Assembly: GCA_002404055.1 (NCBI GenBank) | Contig: DHIZ01000019.1 | Span: 346 to 57,593 of the forward strand | From: Chloroflexi bacterium UBA4733 | Lineage (GTDB): Bacteria > Chloroflexota > UBA4733 | DNA length: 57,248 nucleotides | Reading direction: 5' to 3' | Notes under the pieces: generated by a model | The model's input: the letters and a program-made list of their open reading frames with translations, nothing else | What the model was told of the DNA's origin: nothing | The model's database searches: none | Part shown: positions 15,856 through 25,110 of the stretch, piece after piece | Numbering within the stretch: the first letter of the stretch is position 1 | Layout of the letters: each line of letters starts with the position of its first letter | Position numbers and translations under genes: made by a program

Positions 15856-17670
15856 CTATCCCATCCCCCACCGAACGTCAAAGCGATGGCGTTCCCGGGT
15901 GCCGAAGCCGGCGCGGAGTGCTGCCTGGTCGCGGCCCTCCAGCTTGTGCCGGCAATCCGGCACCGCCTGGCCGTCGATCCAGGCTCCTGTCAGGCAATGA
16001 CCGTGGCGTTCCCACGGCAATAGCACGGTAAGGCCCTGTAACGCCTGCGGGGCGTGGAGCGTGAAGTGCAGCAGGCCCGTTGCCGCGTCGTCGTGCCAGT
16101 CCGCAAGTTGCACCAGCCGCCGCGCATCGTTGAAGTTGAGCCAGGCCTCGTCCTGGACGCAAGGGATGCCCATCTTGCGGGCGTACCAGAGCATTGCCGC
16201 CAACCAGGGGTGGGTATGGAGGCGGTCCGGGTTGGTCGAGCGCGGGTGGAAGTAGGGGTGGTACACCGTGTGATAGCGCTGGGCGGCGTCCTCCAGATAG
16301 CGGCGCGAGACGCCGATGGCTTCCTCGATGGCGTAGGCCGGCAGGTAAGTCTTGTCGGTCAGCATGCCGTCGTCGGTGGTCAGCGTGCATTGCTCGTACA
16401 CGTCGACGACGCTGCCCTCCTCGTCCATGAACTTCACCGGCAGTCCGCTGCCTGTCACGTAGCCGTCGCGATGGTAGCGCCCGCCGAGGAAATTGACGTC
16501 CAGCCGGACACCGTTCTCATGCAGGTACTTCGCCATCTCCGTCCAGCCGGTCCAGATGACGTTGTGGCCGCGGTAGCTGTGCGCACTGTGACCGTACCGG
16601 GCCCGAAAGGCGGCGAACTCCTCGCGCAGCTTGCTCCGCATCTCATCAAGCGATGGCGCCGGCCCGGCCCAGGCGTGCTGACCAAAGCCGTGGCCGCGCG
16701 CGCGCAGCTCGGCCTCCCATGCCGGCTCGACCTGCGGGTAGTTATCGAGCATCAGGTAGGTGGTGAAAGGGGCCTGAAAGCGGTCGGCAGTGTCGATCAC
16801 CGTCTGCATGTCCGCCCTGGTGAGGTTGTCGCCATCGCCGTTGAAGAAGGCCACGGCAGGAGCTGCGTCGGGGAAATGCCACAGCCGAGGCAGCGGTGGG
16901 CGCGTGGCCAGCAGCCAGCCGATGAGACGCACGAGGAGGTCCTGCTGCAGATCGGCCTGCGGAATCTGCTTCAAGCGGGTGTCGAGATAGTTGACGAAGA
17001 GGTCGTTCGGTTTGAACATGGCGTCAGCGTCGGCATCCGCCAATGGACCGTTACTGGCTTGCTCGCGCCGGCCCTGATGGAAGAAGACTGTCGACGTGGC
17101 GAGGTCGAAGGTGAAGAGCGCCACGCGGCCCAGTCCGAAGGGCGTGGCGACAATGGCCGCCTGGCTGGAGAGTTGCCCGTGGAACGGCGCCAGCCAGGCG
17201 ACCACTGCATCCGCCGGCCCCGTCCACTCCAACAGGTCGGCCCGGCCGTGGAACTGCAAGTCGACGTCAGTCATGCCCTCTGCCAGCGGGTGGTCAACGT
17301 TGAGCCGTAGCCAGCGATCGGCCATGCCGCGCAAGATCGTCTCGCCCCGGTAGACAATGTGATTAAACGGGCGCAGCCCCAGTTCGCGGGCCATGCCGAG
17401 CGGCGGGCGGAGCAGCAGGAGCCGGCCGCCGTTGCGGGCATACTGCAACAGCAGCGCCTCCTCCTCCTCGCCCAGCCGGACGCTGCTCACCAGCACGATC
17501 TCGCTGCTGCGCAGGGCGTCCGGGCGCAACGGCTCCTGCGCGAGGTCCAGGCGACGGAACCAGGGATAGCCTTCGCTGAGCAGTATCTCTGCGATGTAGC
17601 TGTGGAAGCGGTTGGCGTCGTCGGAGCGCACGATGACCAGGATGGGAGCCACACCGGCATCATTACTCAC
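15856..17670 (-). CDS. polysaccharide-deacetylase-like protein with N-terminal GATase-like domain
   Basis: About 604 residues from GTG 17670, which sits in a GTGA overlap with the upstream Gfo/Idh stop; the open frame runs on to 17844. Residues 1-260 look like a class I glutamine-amidotransferase-like (ThuA-like) domain: PILVIVRSDDANRF, SEIVLVSSVRLGEEEEALLLQ. The second half has deacetylase-barrel features: AVAFFNGDGDNLTRADMQTVI with paired Asp, GHGFGQHAWAGP, HSYRGHNVIWTGW and YHTVYHPYFHPRST. No signal peptide with this start. Coupled to the Gfo/Idh gene, so probably carbohydrate metabolism. Substrate unknown. Confidence 0.65.
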   Translation of the reverse strand: MSNDAGVAPILVIVRSDDANRFHSYIAEILLSEGYPWFRRLDLAQEPLRPDALRSSEIVLVSSVRLGEEEEALLLQYARNGGRLLLLRPPLGMARELGLRPFNHIVYRGETILRGMADRWLRLNVDHPLAEGMTDVDLQFHGRADLLEWTGPADAVVAWLAPFHGQLSSQAAIVATPFGLGRVALFTFDLATSTVFFHQGRREQASNGPLADADADAMFKPNDLFVNYLDTRLKQIPQADLQQDLLVRLIGWLLATRPPLPRLWHFPDAAPAVAFFNGDGDNLTRADMQTVIDTADRFQAPFTTYLMLDNYPQVEPAWEAELRARGHGFGQHAWAGPAPSLDEMRSKLREEFAAFRARYGHSAHSYRGHNVIWTGWTEMAKYLHENGVRLDVNFLGGRYHRDGYVTGSGLPVKFMDEEGSVVDVYEQCTLTTDDGMLTDKTYLPAYAIEEAIGVSRRYLEDAAQRYHTVYHPYFHPRSTNPDRLHTHPWLAAMLWYARKMGIPCVQDEAWLNFNDARRLVQLADWHDDAATGLLHFTLHAPQALQGLTVLLPWERHGHCLTGAWIDGQAVPDCRHKLEGRDQAALRAGFGTRERHRFDVRWGMG

Positions 17671-18863
17671 GGGGCTACTCCTGCCGGCGCTTGCCCGGCT
17701 ACCCGGTGGGCGTTGGGTCGAAAGTCCGGCACTGAGAGGAGTTGCCCGCCCTGGTCGGCCGAGTGGCCGGCAATCACCGACGGCCCGGCGATCTCGGCGG
17801 CGCGGTAGACGTCGACCAGTGGTCTGCCTCCGTGCAGCACGCACACCACGAAATCGTGCAGCGGGTACAGGTCAGTACCGCCGTGGCCGGAGACGCTGGC
17901 GCCGGGCAGGCCGCGTTGGTACTCGCTGAAGCCCCAGTCCACCTCGCCCCGACCGGGCAGATAGTGATTGGCCAGCCAGAGCAACGACCCTTCCCCCTGA
18001 CCACTGCCGGGCTTCCAGCGCCGGCCGGTCTCGACCTCACCAAGGGTGCCGACCAGGTGCTGCCAGTGATGGGGGCTGGCGCTCGGTGATTGGAAGCCGC
18101 AGGCGATGCGCAAGATACAGTCGTCGTCGTGCCTCATGAGTGCCACCTCGATATCCGGGATCGGCACAAACTCGCGGTAATAGCTCTGCTTGCGGGTGGA
18201 CATGCAACTCACCGCCGTCACCCGACCGCCCAGCACCGCCAGCAGCGGACCCAACGAATGGGGCGAATACCAGAGCGGGTGGACCAGATTCCAGGGACGG
18301 TTCTTGCGGGCGTGCGGGTTGCCCTGGGCCTCCTCGGCCGTAATTTCTCTGCCCGTCGCTTCATCCAGGTAGAGCCGTTCATGCACCAGCCCGTGGAAGT
18401 ACTGTGCCTCGCCGTACAGTGGCTTCCCGAACACTCCCTCTTCGATCAATTGCCGCCAGGCTCGCACGAAGGGCATGTAGCTGCGCTGTTCCGCCATGCT
18501 GAAGACGCAGCCGCTGCGCTCAGCCGCCAGGACGACGCGCCAGCAGTCTTCCAGGGTGTAGGCCAGCGGCACTTCACTGATGACGTGTTTGCCGGCTTCC
18601 AGCGCTCTGACCGCGATGGCGGCAATGTGTTCCGGCTCGACGTTTACGGCGACGGCGTCGACGTCCGAACACGCCAGCATGTCCTCCAGTTCAGCAAAGG
18701 CACGTTCGACCCCGAGTCCGGCTCGTGTCATCCCCTGTTGCAGGCGAGCGGGCAGCCGCTCGCAGACTGCTACGACTTCGGCCTGCGGCTCCAGGCCGAT
18801 CGTGGTGATCCAGGCAATGCCACGATGCCCCATGCCAACGATGCCGATGCGGACGCGTTCCAT
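17667..18863 (-). CDS. Gfo/Idh/MocA family oxidoreductase
   Basis: About 398 residues. ATG 18863 is preferred because GGAGAG lies 9 nt before it; ATG 18872 is possible. N-terminal Rossmann motif RIGIVGMGHRGIAWI, then VDAVAVNVEPEHIAAIAVRALEAGKHVISEVPLAYTLEDC, where a usual E-K-P is E-V-P, so the common catalytic Lys is absent. Central part with FSMAEQRSYMPFVRAWRQL and HPLWYSPHSLGPLLAVLGG. NAD(P)-dependent sugar or cyclitol oxidoreductase by family; loss of the Lys makes the reaction uncertain. Coupled to the deacetylase-like gene. A 9-bp hairpin (18878-18906) lies in its leader. Confidence 0.85.
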   Translation of the reverse strand: MERVRIGIVGMGHRGIAWITTIGLEPQAEVVAVCERLPARLQQGMTRAGLGVERAFAELEDMLACSDVDAVAVNVEPEHIAAIAVRALEAGKHVISEVPLAYTLEDCWRVVLAAERSGCVFSMAEQRSYMPFVRAWRQLIEEGVFGKPLYGEAQYFHGLVHERLYLDEATGREITAEEAQGNPHARKNRPWNLVHPLWYSPHSLGPLLAVLGGRVTAVSCMSTRKQSYYREFVPIPDIEVALMRHDDDCILRIACGFQSPSASPHHWQHLVGTLGEVETGRRWKPGSGQGEGSLLWLANHYLPGRGEVDWGFSEYQRGLPGASVSGHGGTDLYPLHDFVVCVLHGGRPLVDVYRAAEIAGPSVIAGHSADQGGQLLSVPDFRPNAHRVAGQAPAGVAP

Positions 18864-18877
18864 AGTTTTCATCTCTC

Positions 18878-18906
18878 CAGGGCCGCGACTGCGGTTTGCG
18901 GCCCTG
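18878..18906. repeat. 9-bp stem hairpin in divergent intergenic region
   Basis: CAGGGCCGC and GCGGCCCTG form a perfect stem around an 11-nt loop containing GACTGCGG. It lies just upstream of the SD of the minus-strand Gfo/Idh gene. Its core resembles the GGGCCGCGATTGCG arms at 55.9-56.1 kb, so it is likely one copy of a dispersed repeat. Confidence 0.5.
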
Positions 18907-18979
18907 CTCCCCCCGCAGCGCTGCCTGCTATCATAGCCACACGCGTGTGCCTATGCATTGAACTGGAGGGGTTCCGGTG

Positions 18980-20515
18980 ATGGTACGTTCTCCCCTGTCT
19001 GTGGTCACGTCGCGTCGCGCGGTGCTTCGGCAAATGGTATTCGGTGCGGCCCTGGCCGGCCCCCTTTTGGCGCTGACGAACTGTGGCGGATCTGCGACCG
19101 CGACGGTTTCTACCGAGTCCGCCAGCACAAGTTCGGCCATCGCTGCCAGCGCAGCGAGCACCGTCGGCGCGCCGGCGACGTCGGTTAGCGCGTCTGCTGC
19201 CAGTACCACCCTGGCTCGCGCCGCCGTCGTGAGCACGACTGGTGCGGCGCCTACCAGCGCTGCGGCGGCAACCGCTCCGGCCGGCAAGGGGCTCACCTTG
19301 CAGGTTGCTTCCTGGCAGAAGACGGAGCAGGGCAAGCAGGGCTACGCGACGCTGGCTGCGGAATACGCCAAAGTCAACCCGAATGTCAAGATTGAACAGC
19401 AAATTATCCCGGCGACCCTGGCCGACTACAATAACAAAGTGACCGCCCAACTTGCCGGCGGGACTGCGCCCGACCTGATGGAGTCGATCTGGGGTCTCGG
19501 TCAGAATTTGGCGGTGAAAGGCGCACTGCAGGCGCTCGACACCTACGTCGCCCGCGACAAGATTTCGACGAGCGACTACGTCCAGGCCGCGTTGGAGCTC
19601 GGCCGCTGGCCGCAGAAGACGGGCAAATATTACGCCTGGTACACCATGTTTTCGGTGACGCCGCTCTACTACAACACCGCGCTCTTCCAGCAGGCAGGAC
19701 AAGCGCCGCCGGATGAGAGTTGGACCTGGCAGACTGTCCTTGAGGTGGCGCAGAAGCTCACCAAGAAAGGCACCGGCGCTGCCGATTCTACGTTCGGCTA
19801 CTCGCCCACCTACCTCACCCGCAGCATGCTGTACGCCTACGGCTGGGACTTTGCCACCGCCGATGGAACGAAATCGGCCCTGGATAGCCAGCAGAGCATC
19901 GACGCGATGCAGTTCTGGCAGGACCTGATCTACAAGTATCAGGTCTGTCCGCCCGCCTCCCTCCAGTTCGGCAAAGGCGCGCCGGCCGGCGTCTTCTCAA
20001 CGACGCGGCTCGGCATGGAGATTCAGGCGACGTACCAGATTGGCTCCTACCGCCAGGTGAAAGACCTGGAGTGGGACGTCGCCGTGCCGCCATCCGGACC
20101 GGCCGGCCGCTTCACCGTCGTCAAGGGGGCGCCCGGCCACGCGATCCCCACGCAGTCACCGCACGCCTCGGATGCCTGGGCCTTCCTCTCCTGGTGGATC
20201 ACCCACCAGACGCCGACGTTGGTGGTGCTGGAAGGCAACCTCCCCAGTAAACTCTCGGCGCTTCAGGGCTACCCGCAGGCAGCGCAAAAGGACAATCCGG
20301 CGCCGGTACACATCGGGTTGCTCCCGGACATTGCCACGAAGTATGGTCGGGCGGTGCAGGTGCTGCCCGACAACGACAACGTCAAGAAGCCGTATTACAC
20401 TGAGCGCGCCAACATCCTTGCCAACAAGGAAGACGCCAAGACCGGCATGACCAAGGCAGCCCAGCAGATGAACGGGCTGCTGCAAGCTGCGATTGCGGCG
20501 CAAGCCAAGAGTTGA
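18980..20515 (+). CDS. ABC sugar transporter solute-binding lipoprotein (family 1)
   Basis: About 511 residues; ATG 18980 with SD GGAGGGG (GTG 18977 is the alternative). Signal: twin Arg at residues 12-13, hydrophobic stretch, lipobox ALTNC with Cys35. An Ala/Ser/Thr linker of about 65 residues follows. The mature domain starts LTLQVASWQKTEQGKQGYA and has KVTAQLAGGTAPDLMESIW, YYAWYTMFSVTPLYYNTALF and RLGMEIQATYQIGSY. Normal length for a carbohydrate-binding protein. No permease or ATPase genes follow, so it must use a transporter encoded elsewhere. Confidence 0.93.
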   Translation: MVRSPLSVVTSRRAVLRQMVFGAALAGPLLALTNCGGSATATVSTESASTSSAIAASAASTVGAPATSVSASAASTTLARAAVVSTTGAAPTSAAAATAPAGKGLTLQVASWQKTEQGKQGYATLAAEYAKVNPNVKIEQQIIPATLADYNNKVTAQLAGGTAPDLMESIWGLGQNLAVKGALQALDTYVARDKISTSDYVQAALELGRWPQKTGKYYAWYTMFSVTPLYYNTALFQQAGQAPPDESWTWQTVLEVAQKLTKKGTGAADSTFGYSPTYLTRSMLYAYGWDFATADGTKSALDSQQSIDAMQFWQDLIYKYQVCPPASLQFGKGAPAGVFSTTRLGMEIQATYQIGSYRQVKDLEWDVAVPPSGPAGRFTVVKGAPGHAIPTQSPHASDAWAFLSWWITHQTPTLVVLEGNLPSKLSALQGYPQAAQKDNPAPVHIGLLPDIATKYGRAVQVLPDNDNVKKPYYTERANILANKEDAKTGMTKAAQQMNGLLQAAIAAQAKS

Positions 20516-20556
20516 GGAAGGGTTTCCCGCGATGAAGCGCCAGTGGCAGCTTCGGT

Positions 20557-22908
20557 ATGCTGACTGACCGCCTCCTGCTGGACGCCATGCGCAGCGCACA
20601 AAGCGTCGAGGCAGTGTGCCGCGCGGCAGGCGTGAGCGCCGCTGAGTTTCAGCGCGAACGCGACGCCTACCTACGCCGCCGGCTGCCACCGACGGACGCT
20701 GCCTGGCACGCCACTGTGACTGCACCTATCGATATTCGGCGTGACCGGCGCGGTATCCCTCACATTCACGCGGAGACGACTGCGGACCTGTTCTTCGGCC
20801 TTGGCGCTGCCATGGCCCAGGATCGTCTGTGGCAGATGGATTGCTTCCGCCGACGCGGGCAGGGCCGCCTGGCCGAACTGCTCGGCCCGGAGCACCTCGT
20901 CTCCGACATCACCCACCGCACGCTGGACCTGGAGCGAATCGCGCTTGGCGAAGTTGAGCGCCTGGATGCGGCAACCGCGGCCACCCTGGCGGCATTTGTG
21001 GCCGGAATCAATCGGTGCATTGAGGCGTCAGGGCCGGAACTGCCAGTGGAGTTCCTCCTCCTCGATTATGAGCCGGAACCGTGGACTCTGGCCGACGTGA
21101 TCGTCTCGCAACGGGCGATCTGGTGGTCACTGAGCGGTCGGCTGGCCAGCCTCGTGGTCGGGGAGGCGGCAGGATTGCTGCCGGAAGGTCCGCTACGCGA
21201 GGCGTTCCTGACGCCGGAGTTCGCGACGGAGCGCATCGTGCCGTCGAGCCGGCGTGCGACCAACCGCGCGATGGGTTCGGACGATGAAGCTGTCGGCAGT
21301 AACAACTGGGCAGTGGGTCGGGGTCGAACGAGCAGCGGCGCCGGCGTCCTCGGCAGTGATCCCCACCAGCCGTTCGCGTTACCCTCAAATCGCTACGAGT
21401 GCCGTCTGCACGGGCCCGAGGACGATGCGCTCGGCGCGGCATGGGTCGGCGCGCCGGGTTTGGTATTCGGACGCAACCGTCGGATTGCCTGGGGTCTGAC
21501 GAACAGCAACGCTTCCGTCCGCGACCTTTACCAGGAGAACGCCCATCCTGACGATGATCAGCAGTACCGCGACGATGGCGGCTGGCGACGCTTTGCGGAA
21601 CGGGATGTGGCTATTGCCGTCCGCGGCGCGCCGGACCATCATTTCACCGTACGAACCAGCACGCGTGGTCCAATAGTCAACCACCTGCTACCATCAGCAG
21701 CCGATGAGACCGCCCGGCCGCTCGCTCTCCGTTGGGTGGGGCAGGAGCATCTCGACGATATGCGGGCCATGCTCGCCCTTTCCCGTGCCCAGAATTGGGA
21801 ACAGTTCCGAGAAGCGCTGCGGGACTGGGCATTGCCGGTGTATAACTTTGGCTACGCAGATATTGAGGGCCATGTCGGTTACCAGTGCGCGGCACGCATC
21901 CCCCTGCGTCGGCGGCTGGTCCACGGGTACCGAGAAGCTAACAACCCCCTTGACCAGTGGGACGGTGCTATACCGTTCGCTGCCTTGCCGAGTCAGTACG
22001 ACCCTGCACCTGGCTTCATCGCTTCAGCGAATAACGCGCCGGTGGACGACGACTATCCGTACCCCCTCTACGGCGCCTTCGCCTCCGGGGCGCGAGCGAT
22101 GCGCATCCGCGAGGTGCTGGCGAGCAGCCGTACCTTTGACGGCGCGGCCTGCGCTGCCTTGCAAAACGACACGCTCTCCCCGCGGGCGCGCCGGCTCGTC
22201 CCCCACCTGCTGCGCAGGTTCGTTCCACTTGACGACGCGGACATACGCACCCTTACCGACCATCTGGCCGGTTGGGACTACCGATACGAACTATCGGCAA
22301 CTGCCCCCGTCCTCTTCGAACAGTTCTACCAGCACTGGAAGCGCCGCGTCGTGGCAGATCGCTTCCCGGCACGGCTGCTCAGCGCGATTCAGGACCCCAG
22401 CGGCGTGGCGGCTCGCCTGATCGAAGCGGACGACCTGCCCTGGTTCCGTGGTGAGAAGACCGCCGCCCTGGTAGAGTGCGCCCAACGGGCGGTCGCTTCG
22501 GTGCGCGACGCCTTCGGCCCAGACCCCGCAGGCTGGACATGGGGAGCGCTCCATCAAGTCCATTTTCGTCACCCGCTGTCCACGCCTGCCACCGCGGATG
22601 TGTTCGACGTTGGACCGCGCGCAGTCTCCGGCGCCGGCGACACCGTCCGTAACACGGGAGCCAGTGGCTCGCCACCCGTCGCGGCTGAGAACGGCGCCGA
22701 ATACCGGTTGGTGGCCGATCTGAGTGTTGCTGCCGGCGCCCTGGCCACCCAGTGCCTTGGTCAGTCGGGACAGCCCGGCAGCCCCTTCTACGCCGACCAG
22801 TTTACCGACTGGCTGGAGGGCCGCTATCACACGCTGCTTTTCGATCAGGGCACTGTTGCTGCGGAGCAGACGGCGCGCCTTCGCATCGAACCGTATCATC
22901 CCCTATAA
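20557..22908 (+). CDS. penicillin acylase family protein (Ntn hydrolase)
   Basis: 783 residues, ATG 20557. Family landmarks: PIDIRRDRRGIPHIHAE, LFFGLGAAMAQDRLWQMDCF, the self-cleavage site EAVGSNNWAVG, where Ser248 becomes the nucleophile of the beta chain, then LGSDPHQPFALPS and FGRNRRIAWGLTNSNASVRDLY with the oxyanion Asn. Usual length for the precursor. No obvious signal peptide, unlike secreted penicillin acylases, so it may act in the cytoplasm. Such enzymes cleave amides, including acyl-homoserine lactones. A short frame with a better SD (ATG 20532, MKRQWQLRYAD-stop) overlaps the start region. Confidence 0.93.
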   Translation: MLTDRLLLDAMRSAQSVEAVCRAAGVSAAEFQRERDAYLRRRLPPTDAAWHATVTAPIDIRRDRRGIPHIHAETTADLFFGLGAAMAQDRLWQMDCFRRRGQGRLAELLGPEHLVSDITHRTLDLERIALGEVERLDAATAATLAAFVAGINRCIEASGPELPVEFLLLDYEPEPWTLADVIVSQRAIWWSLSGRLASLVVGEAAGLLPEGPLREAFLTPEFATERIVPSSRRATNRAMGSDDEAVGSNNWAVGRGRTSSGAGVLGSDPHQPFALPSNRYECRLHGPEDDALGAAWVGAPGLVFGRNRRIAWGLTNSNASVRDLYQENAHPDDDQQYRDDGGWRRFAERDVAIAVRGAPDHHFTVRTSTRGPIVNHLLPSAADETARPLALRWVGQEHLDDMRAMLALSRAQNWEQFREALRDWALPVYNFGYADIEGHVGYQCAARIPLRRRLVHGYREANNPLDQWDGAIPFAALPSQYDPAPGFIASANNAPVDDDYPYPLYGAFASGARAMRIREVLASSRTFDGAACAALQNDTLSPRARRLVPHLLRRFVPLDDADIRTLTDHLAGWDYRYELSATAPVLFEQFYQHWKRRVVADRFPARLLSAIQDPSGVAARLIEADDLPWFRGEKTAALVECAQRAVASVRDAFGPDPAGWTWGALHQVHFRHPLSTPATADVFDVGPRAVSGAGDTVRNTGASGSPPVAAENGAEYRLVADLSVAAGALATQCLGQSGQPGSPFYADQFTDWLEGRYHTLLFDQGTVAAEQTARLRIEPYHPL

Positions 22909-22948
22909 TCCGCATAGACAGCTTCAACCCGAAAAGGAGGTCCATACG

Positions 22949-23944
22949 ATGAGCATTGCCACAGCAACGCGGATCGACGTCGATCGCTTCGCCGAAGAAG
23001 GCTACCTCGCTGTCGATGATGTGCTGGACGTCGCCCGCGATATTGACCCGGTCGTGGCCGAATACTCGGCGCTACTGGATGAGCTGACGGCGACCTGGCA
23101 GGCGGAAGGCAAGATCGCCTCGACCTACGCCGACCTGCCCTTCGCCCAGCGCCTGGCCCGTGTCCTCAACGAGACTGGCTCAAAGGGCTATCAGCCGTTC
23201 GACATCTCGCTGCCGCAAAGTGGTGTGACGGAGGACACGCCGATCCACCTGGGGCCGGCCGTGTTCGGACTGCTCACCAGCCCGCGTCTTCTCGACGCTA
23301 TCGAGCAACTGATCGGCCCGGAGATCCTTTCCAATCCCATCCAGCACGTCCGCATCAAGCCGCCGCAGCGTCTTCTGCCGCCGGAGATGCGTGGCTCCCT
23401 GGTCGGGCAGACGGACTGGCATCAGGACCAGGGCGTGGCCTTGCCCGAAGTTGATGAAACGACCATGCTGACGGTCTGGCTGCCGATTACGGATGCGACG
23501 GAGGAGAATGGTTGCCTCTGCGTCGTGCCGCGCAGCCACCACGGCGGTCTGGTGACACACTGCTCGGCCCAGAAGGGCAGCTCCCGCATCGGCCTGCATA
23601 TCCCCGATGTGTTACGCGGCGAGAACGTTGTACCTGTGCCGATCAAGCGCGGTGGCGCGCTCTTTCTGACCCGCCGCACCATGCACGCCTCGCTGCAGAA
23701 TGAGAGCGATGGCGTGCGTTGGAGTTTCGATCTGCGGTACCAACCGATCGGGCAACCAACCGGCCGTCCGGTCTTCCCATCCTTCGTCGTGCGCAGCCGT
23801 CAGCATCCGGAGCAGGCGGTGACGGACTGGCGCGTCTGGGCCGACCTATGGCGCGCCGCCCGCACAAACCTGACGGCCCACCCGGTGGTCGGCAAGTTGA
23901 ATCGCTGGACCGGTGAGGAGCCGGTCTGCGCCGAGGTGCTGTAA
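22949..23944 (+). CDS. phytanoyl-CoA dioxygenase (PhyH) family protein
   Basis: 331 residues with a strong SD (AAAAGGAGG) 8 nt before ATG 22949. Fe(II)/2-oxoglutarate oxygenase fold: DRFAEEGYLAVDDVLD at the N-terminus, the HxD pair in QTDWHQDQG, WLPITDATEENGCLCVVPRSHHGG, and the distal His and Arg in TRRTMHASLQNESDGVRWSFDLRYQP. PhyH relatives hydroxylate diverse small molecules; the substrate is unknown. It begins 40 nt after the penicillin-acylase gene on the same strand and may be co-transcribed. Confidence 0.92.
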   Translation: MSIATATRIDVDRFAEEGYLAVDDVLDVARDIDPVVAEYSALLDELTATWQAEGKIASTYADLPFAQRLARVLNETGSKGYQPFDISLPQSGVTEDTPIHLGPAVFGLLTSPRLLDAIEQLIGPEILSNPIQHVRIKPPQRLLPPEMRGSLVGQTDWHQDQGVALPEVDETTMLTVWLPITDATEENGCLCVVPRSHHGGLVTHCSAQKGSSRIGLHIPDVLRGENVVPVPIKRGGALFLTRRTMHASLQNESDGVRWSFDLRYQPIGQPTGRPVFPSFVVRSRQHPEQAVTDWRVWADLWRAARTNLTAHPVVGKLNRWTGEEPVCAEVL

Positions 23945-24162
23945 GACAGCCTGACCGGCACAAACGACGCTCCCGTCCGACCGCGCCTGCCCGTCAGCGA
24001 CCGTCTCCTGCCTTGCAGCCAAGGTTTCTCCCGGAAGGGGGAAACCTGGCGAGTAGTGCGAGCCGGAAGGGGTTCTACCTCGGCACGATTCCTGCTTTAT
24101 ATCACCCCCAGGGACGCACGACTGTTGTGCAGCGCAAATGCGGTAAGTTCGGGGGACATTAC

Positions 24163-24324
24163 ATGTTGTTTCTTGCCACCAGCCTTCTTGTCATGGGGTT
24201 CGTGCTGTTTTGCATTGCCCTGGTCCAGTTGTGGGCGGTCATCCGGGACACGGCTCTCGCTGGCCAGTCCTCGGTATCCACCGTCTACCATACGAACGAC
24301 AACACGGCGCGTTGGGCTCGCTGA
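24163..24324 (+). CDS. small single-helix membrane protein
   Basis: 53 residues from ATG 24163 with a weak SD (GGGGGA). One hydrophobic segment at about residues 2-27 (MLFLATSLLVMGFVLFCIAL), then a polar tail. No family recognised. The 23945-24162 stretch upstream has no gene; it contains a hairpin AGGTTTC/GAAACCT near 24021-24048 and an AT-rich TTTATAT near 24096 that could be a promoter. Confidence 0.4.
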   Translation: MLFLATSLLVMGFVLFCIALVQLWAVIRDTALAGQSSVSTVYHTNDNTARWAR

Positions 24325-24341
24325 ACGAGGCGCCGGCCTTT

Positions 24342-25058
24342 TTAGCGCGCCCCAGTCGGTTGGCGCGTTCCATAGCCGTAGATGAAATAGGTCGGCGTCT
24401 CTTGAACGGCTACGTCGAGGCCGGCATCGGCACATTGCGCGGCTAGGTCACCTGGGACGTAGAAGTTCTTGACAATCTGGAAGGCTCGGCCGTCGTTCAG
24501 GCGGCGCGTCATCACCTGACTATCGGCATCAGGCAGTTGGTGATCCGTGGCTGTGCTGGTCGGTTCGCGTTGCCCATCGACAAAGAACACGGCGCCGCCG
24601 GGTCGGAGGGCCGCCGCCACCATCGCCAGGAATCCAGTCAGGCGCTCGTGGGGGATGTGCGAGATCCAGAAGCCGAACACCACGGCATCGTAGGTTCGAT
24701 CCGGTTGCCATTGGAAAAGATCGCCCAGCAAGTATGTCACCTTGTCACCGCCGACCTTGGCACGATTGATGGCGAGCATCTCGGCGGAAGCGTCCACGGC
24801 AGTGACGCTTCGTGCCCGGCGCACCAGTCGCTCGGTCCAGATGCCGGTACCGGGCGCCAGCTCCAGCACGACGCCCGTCAAAGGTAACGCGTCCAGCGCG
24901 GCGAAGACCGTTTCAGCTTCGGTTGCCCAGCACGCGTTCGCATCGACTCCATGGTCAAACCGCCCGCGCCGGTAGAACCACTCGTCGTACTCGGCGGCGC
25001 GCGCTCGATAGTAGGCCGCCATGTCAGCCAACGTTCGCTCGGAAACCTCGCCTGGCAC
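24342..25058 (-). CDS. class I SAM-dependent methyltransferase
   Basis: 238 residues from GTG 25058. Motif I VLELAPGTGIWTERLVRRA, post-I acidic residue SVTAVDASAEMLAI, motif II YDAVVFGFWISHIP and motif III LRPGGAVFFVDGQRE fit the methyltransferase type 11/25 fold. YYRARAAEYDEWFYRRG at the N-terminus is typical of the Chloroflexota/Actinobacteria versions. Target unknown. Convergent with the small membrane protein, 18 bases apart. Confidence 0.9.
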   Translation of the reverse strand: MPGEVSERTLADMAAYYRARAAEYDEWFYRRGRFDHGVDANACWATEAETVFAALDALPLTGVVLELAPGTGIWTERLVRRARSVTAVDASAEMLAINRAKVGGDKVTYLLGDLFQWQPDRTYDAVVFGFWISHIPHERLTGFLAMVAAALRPGGAVFFVDGQREPTSTATDHQLPDADSQVMTRRLNDGRAFQIVKNFYVPGDLAAQCADAGLDVAVQETPTYFIYGYGTRQPTGAR

Positions 25059-25110
25059 TATTCTTCCGCCTTGCCGTTGTGATTCGCGCCGTCCAGGGAT
25101 CCGCGCCTGG

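Noticed and set aside
16054..17310. 418-codon plus-strand frame opposite the deacetylase-like gene
   Set aside because: Shadow frame rich in Val/Gly/Arg without motifs; the minus strand carries conserved catalytic residues.
24021..24048. Hairpin AGGTTTC/GAAACCT as a riboswitch
   Set aside because: A single short stem without conserved riboswitch core sequence; the downstream gene is a 53-residue membrane peptide.
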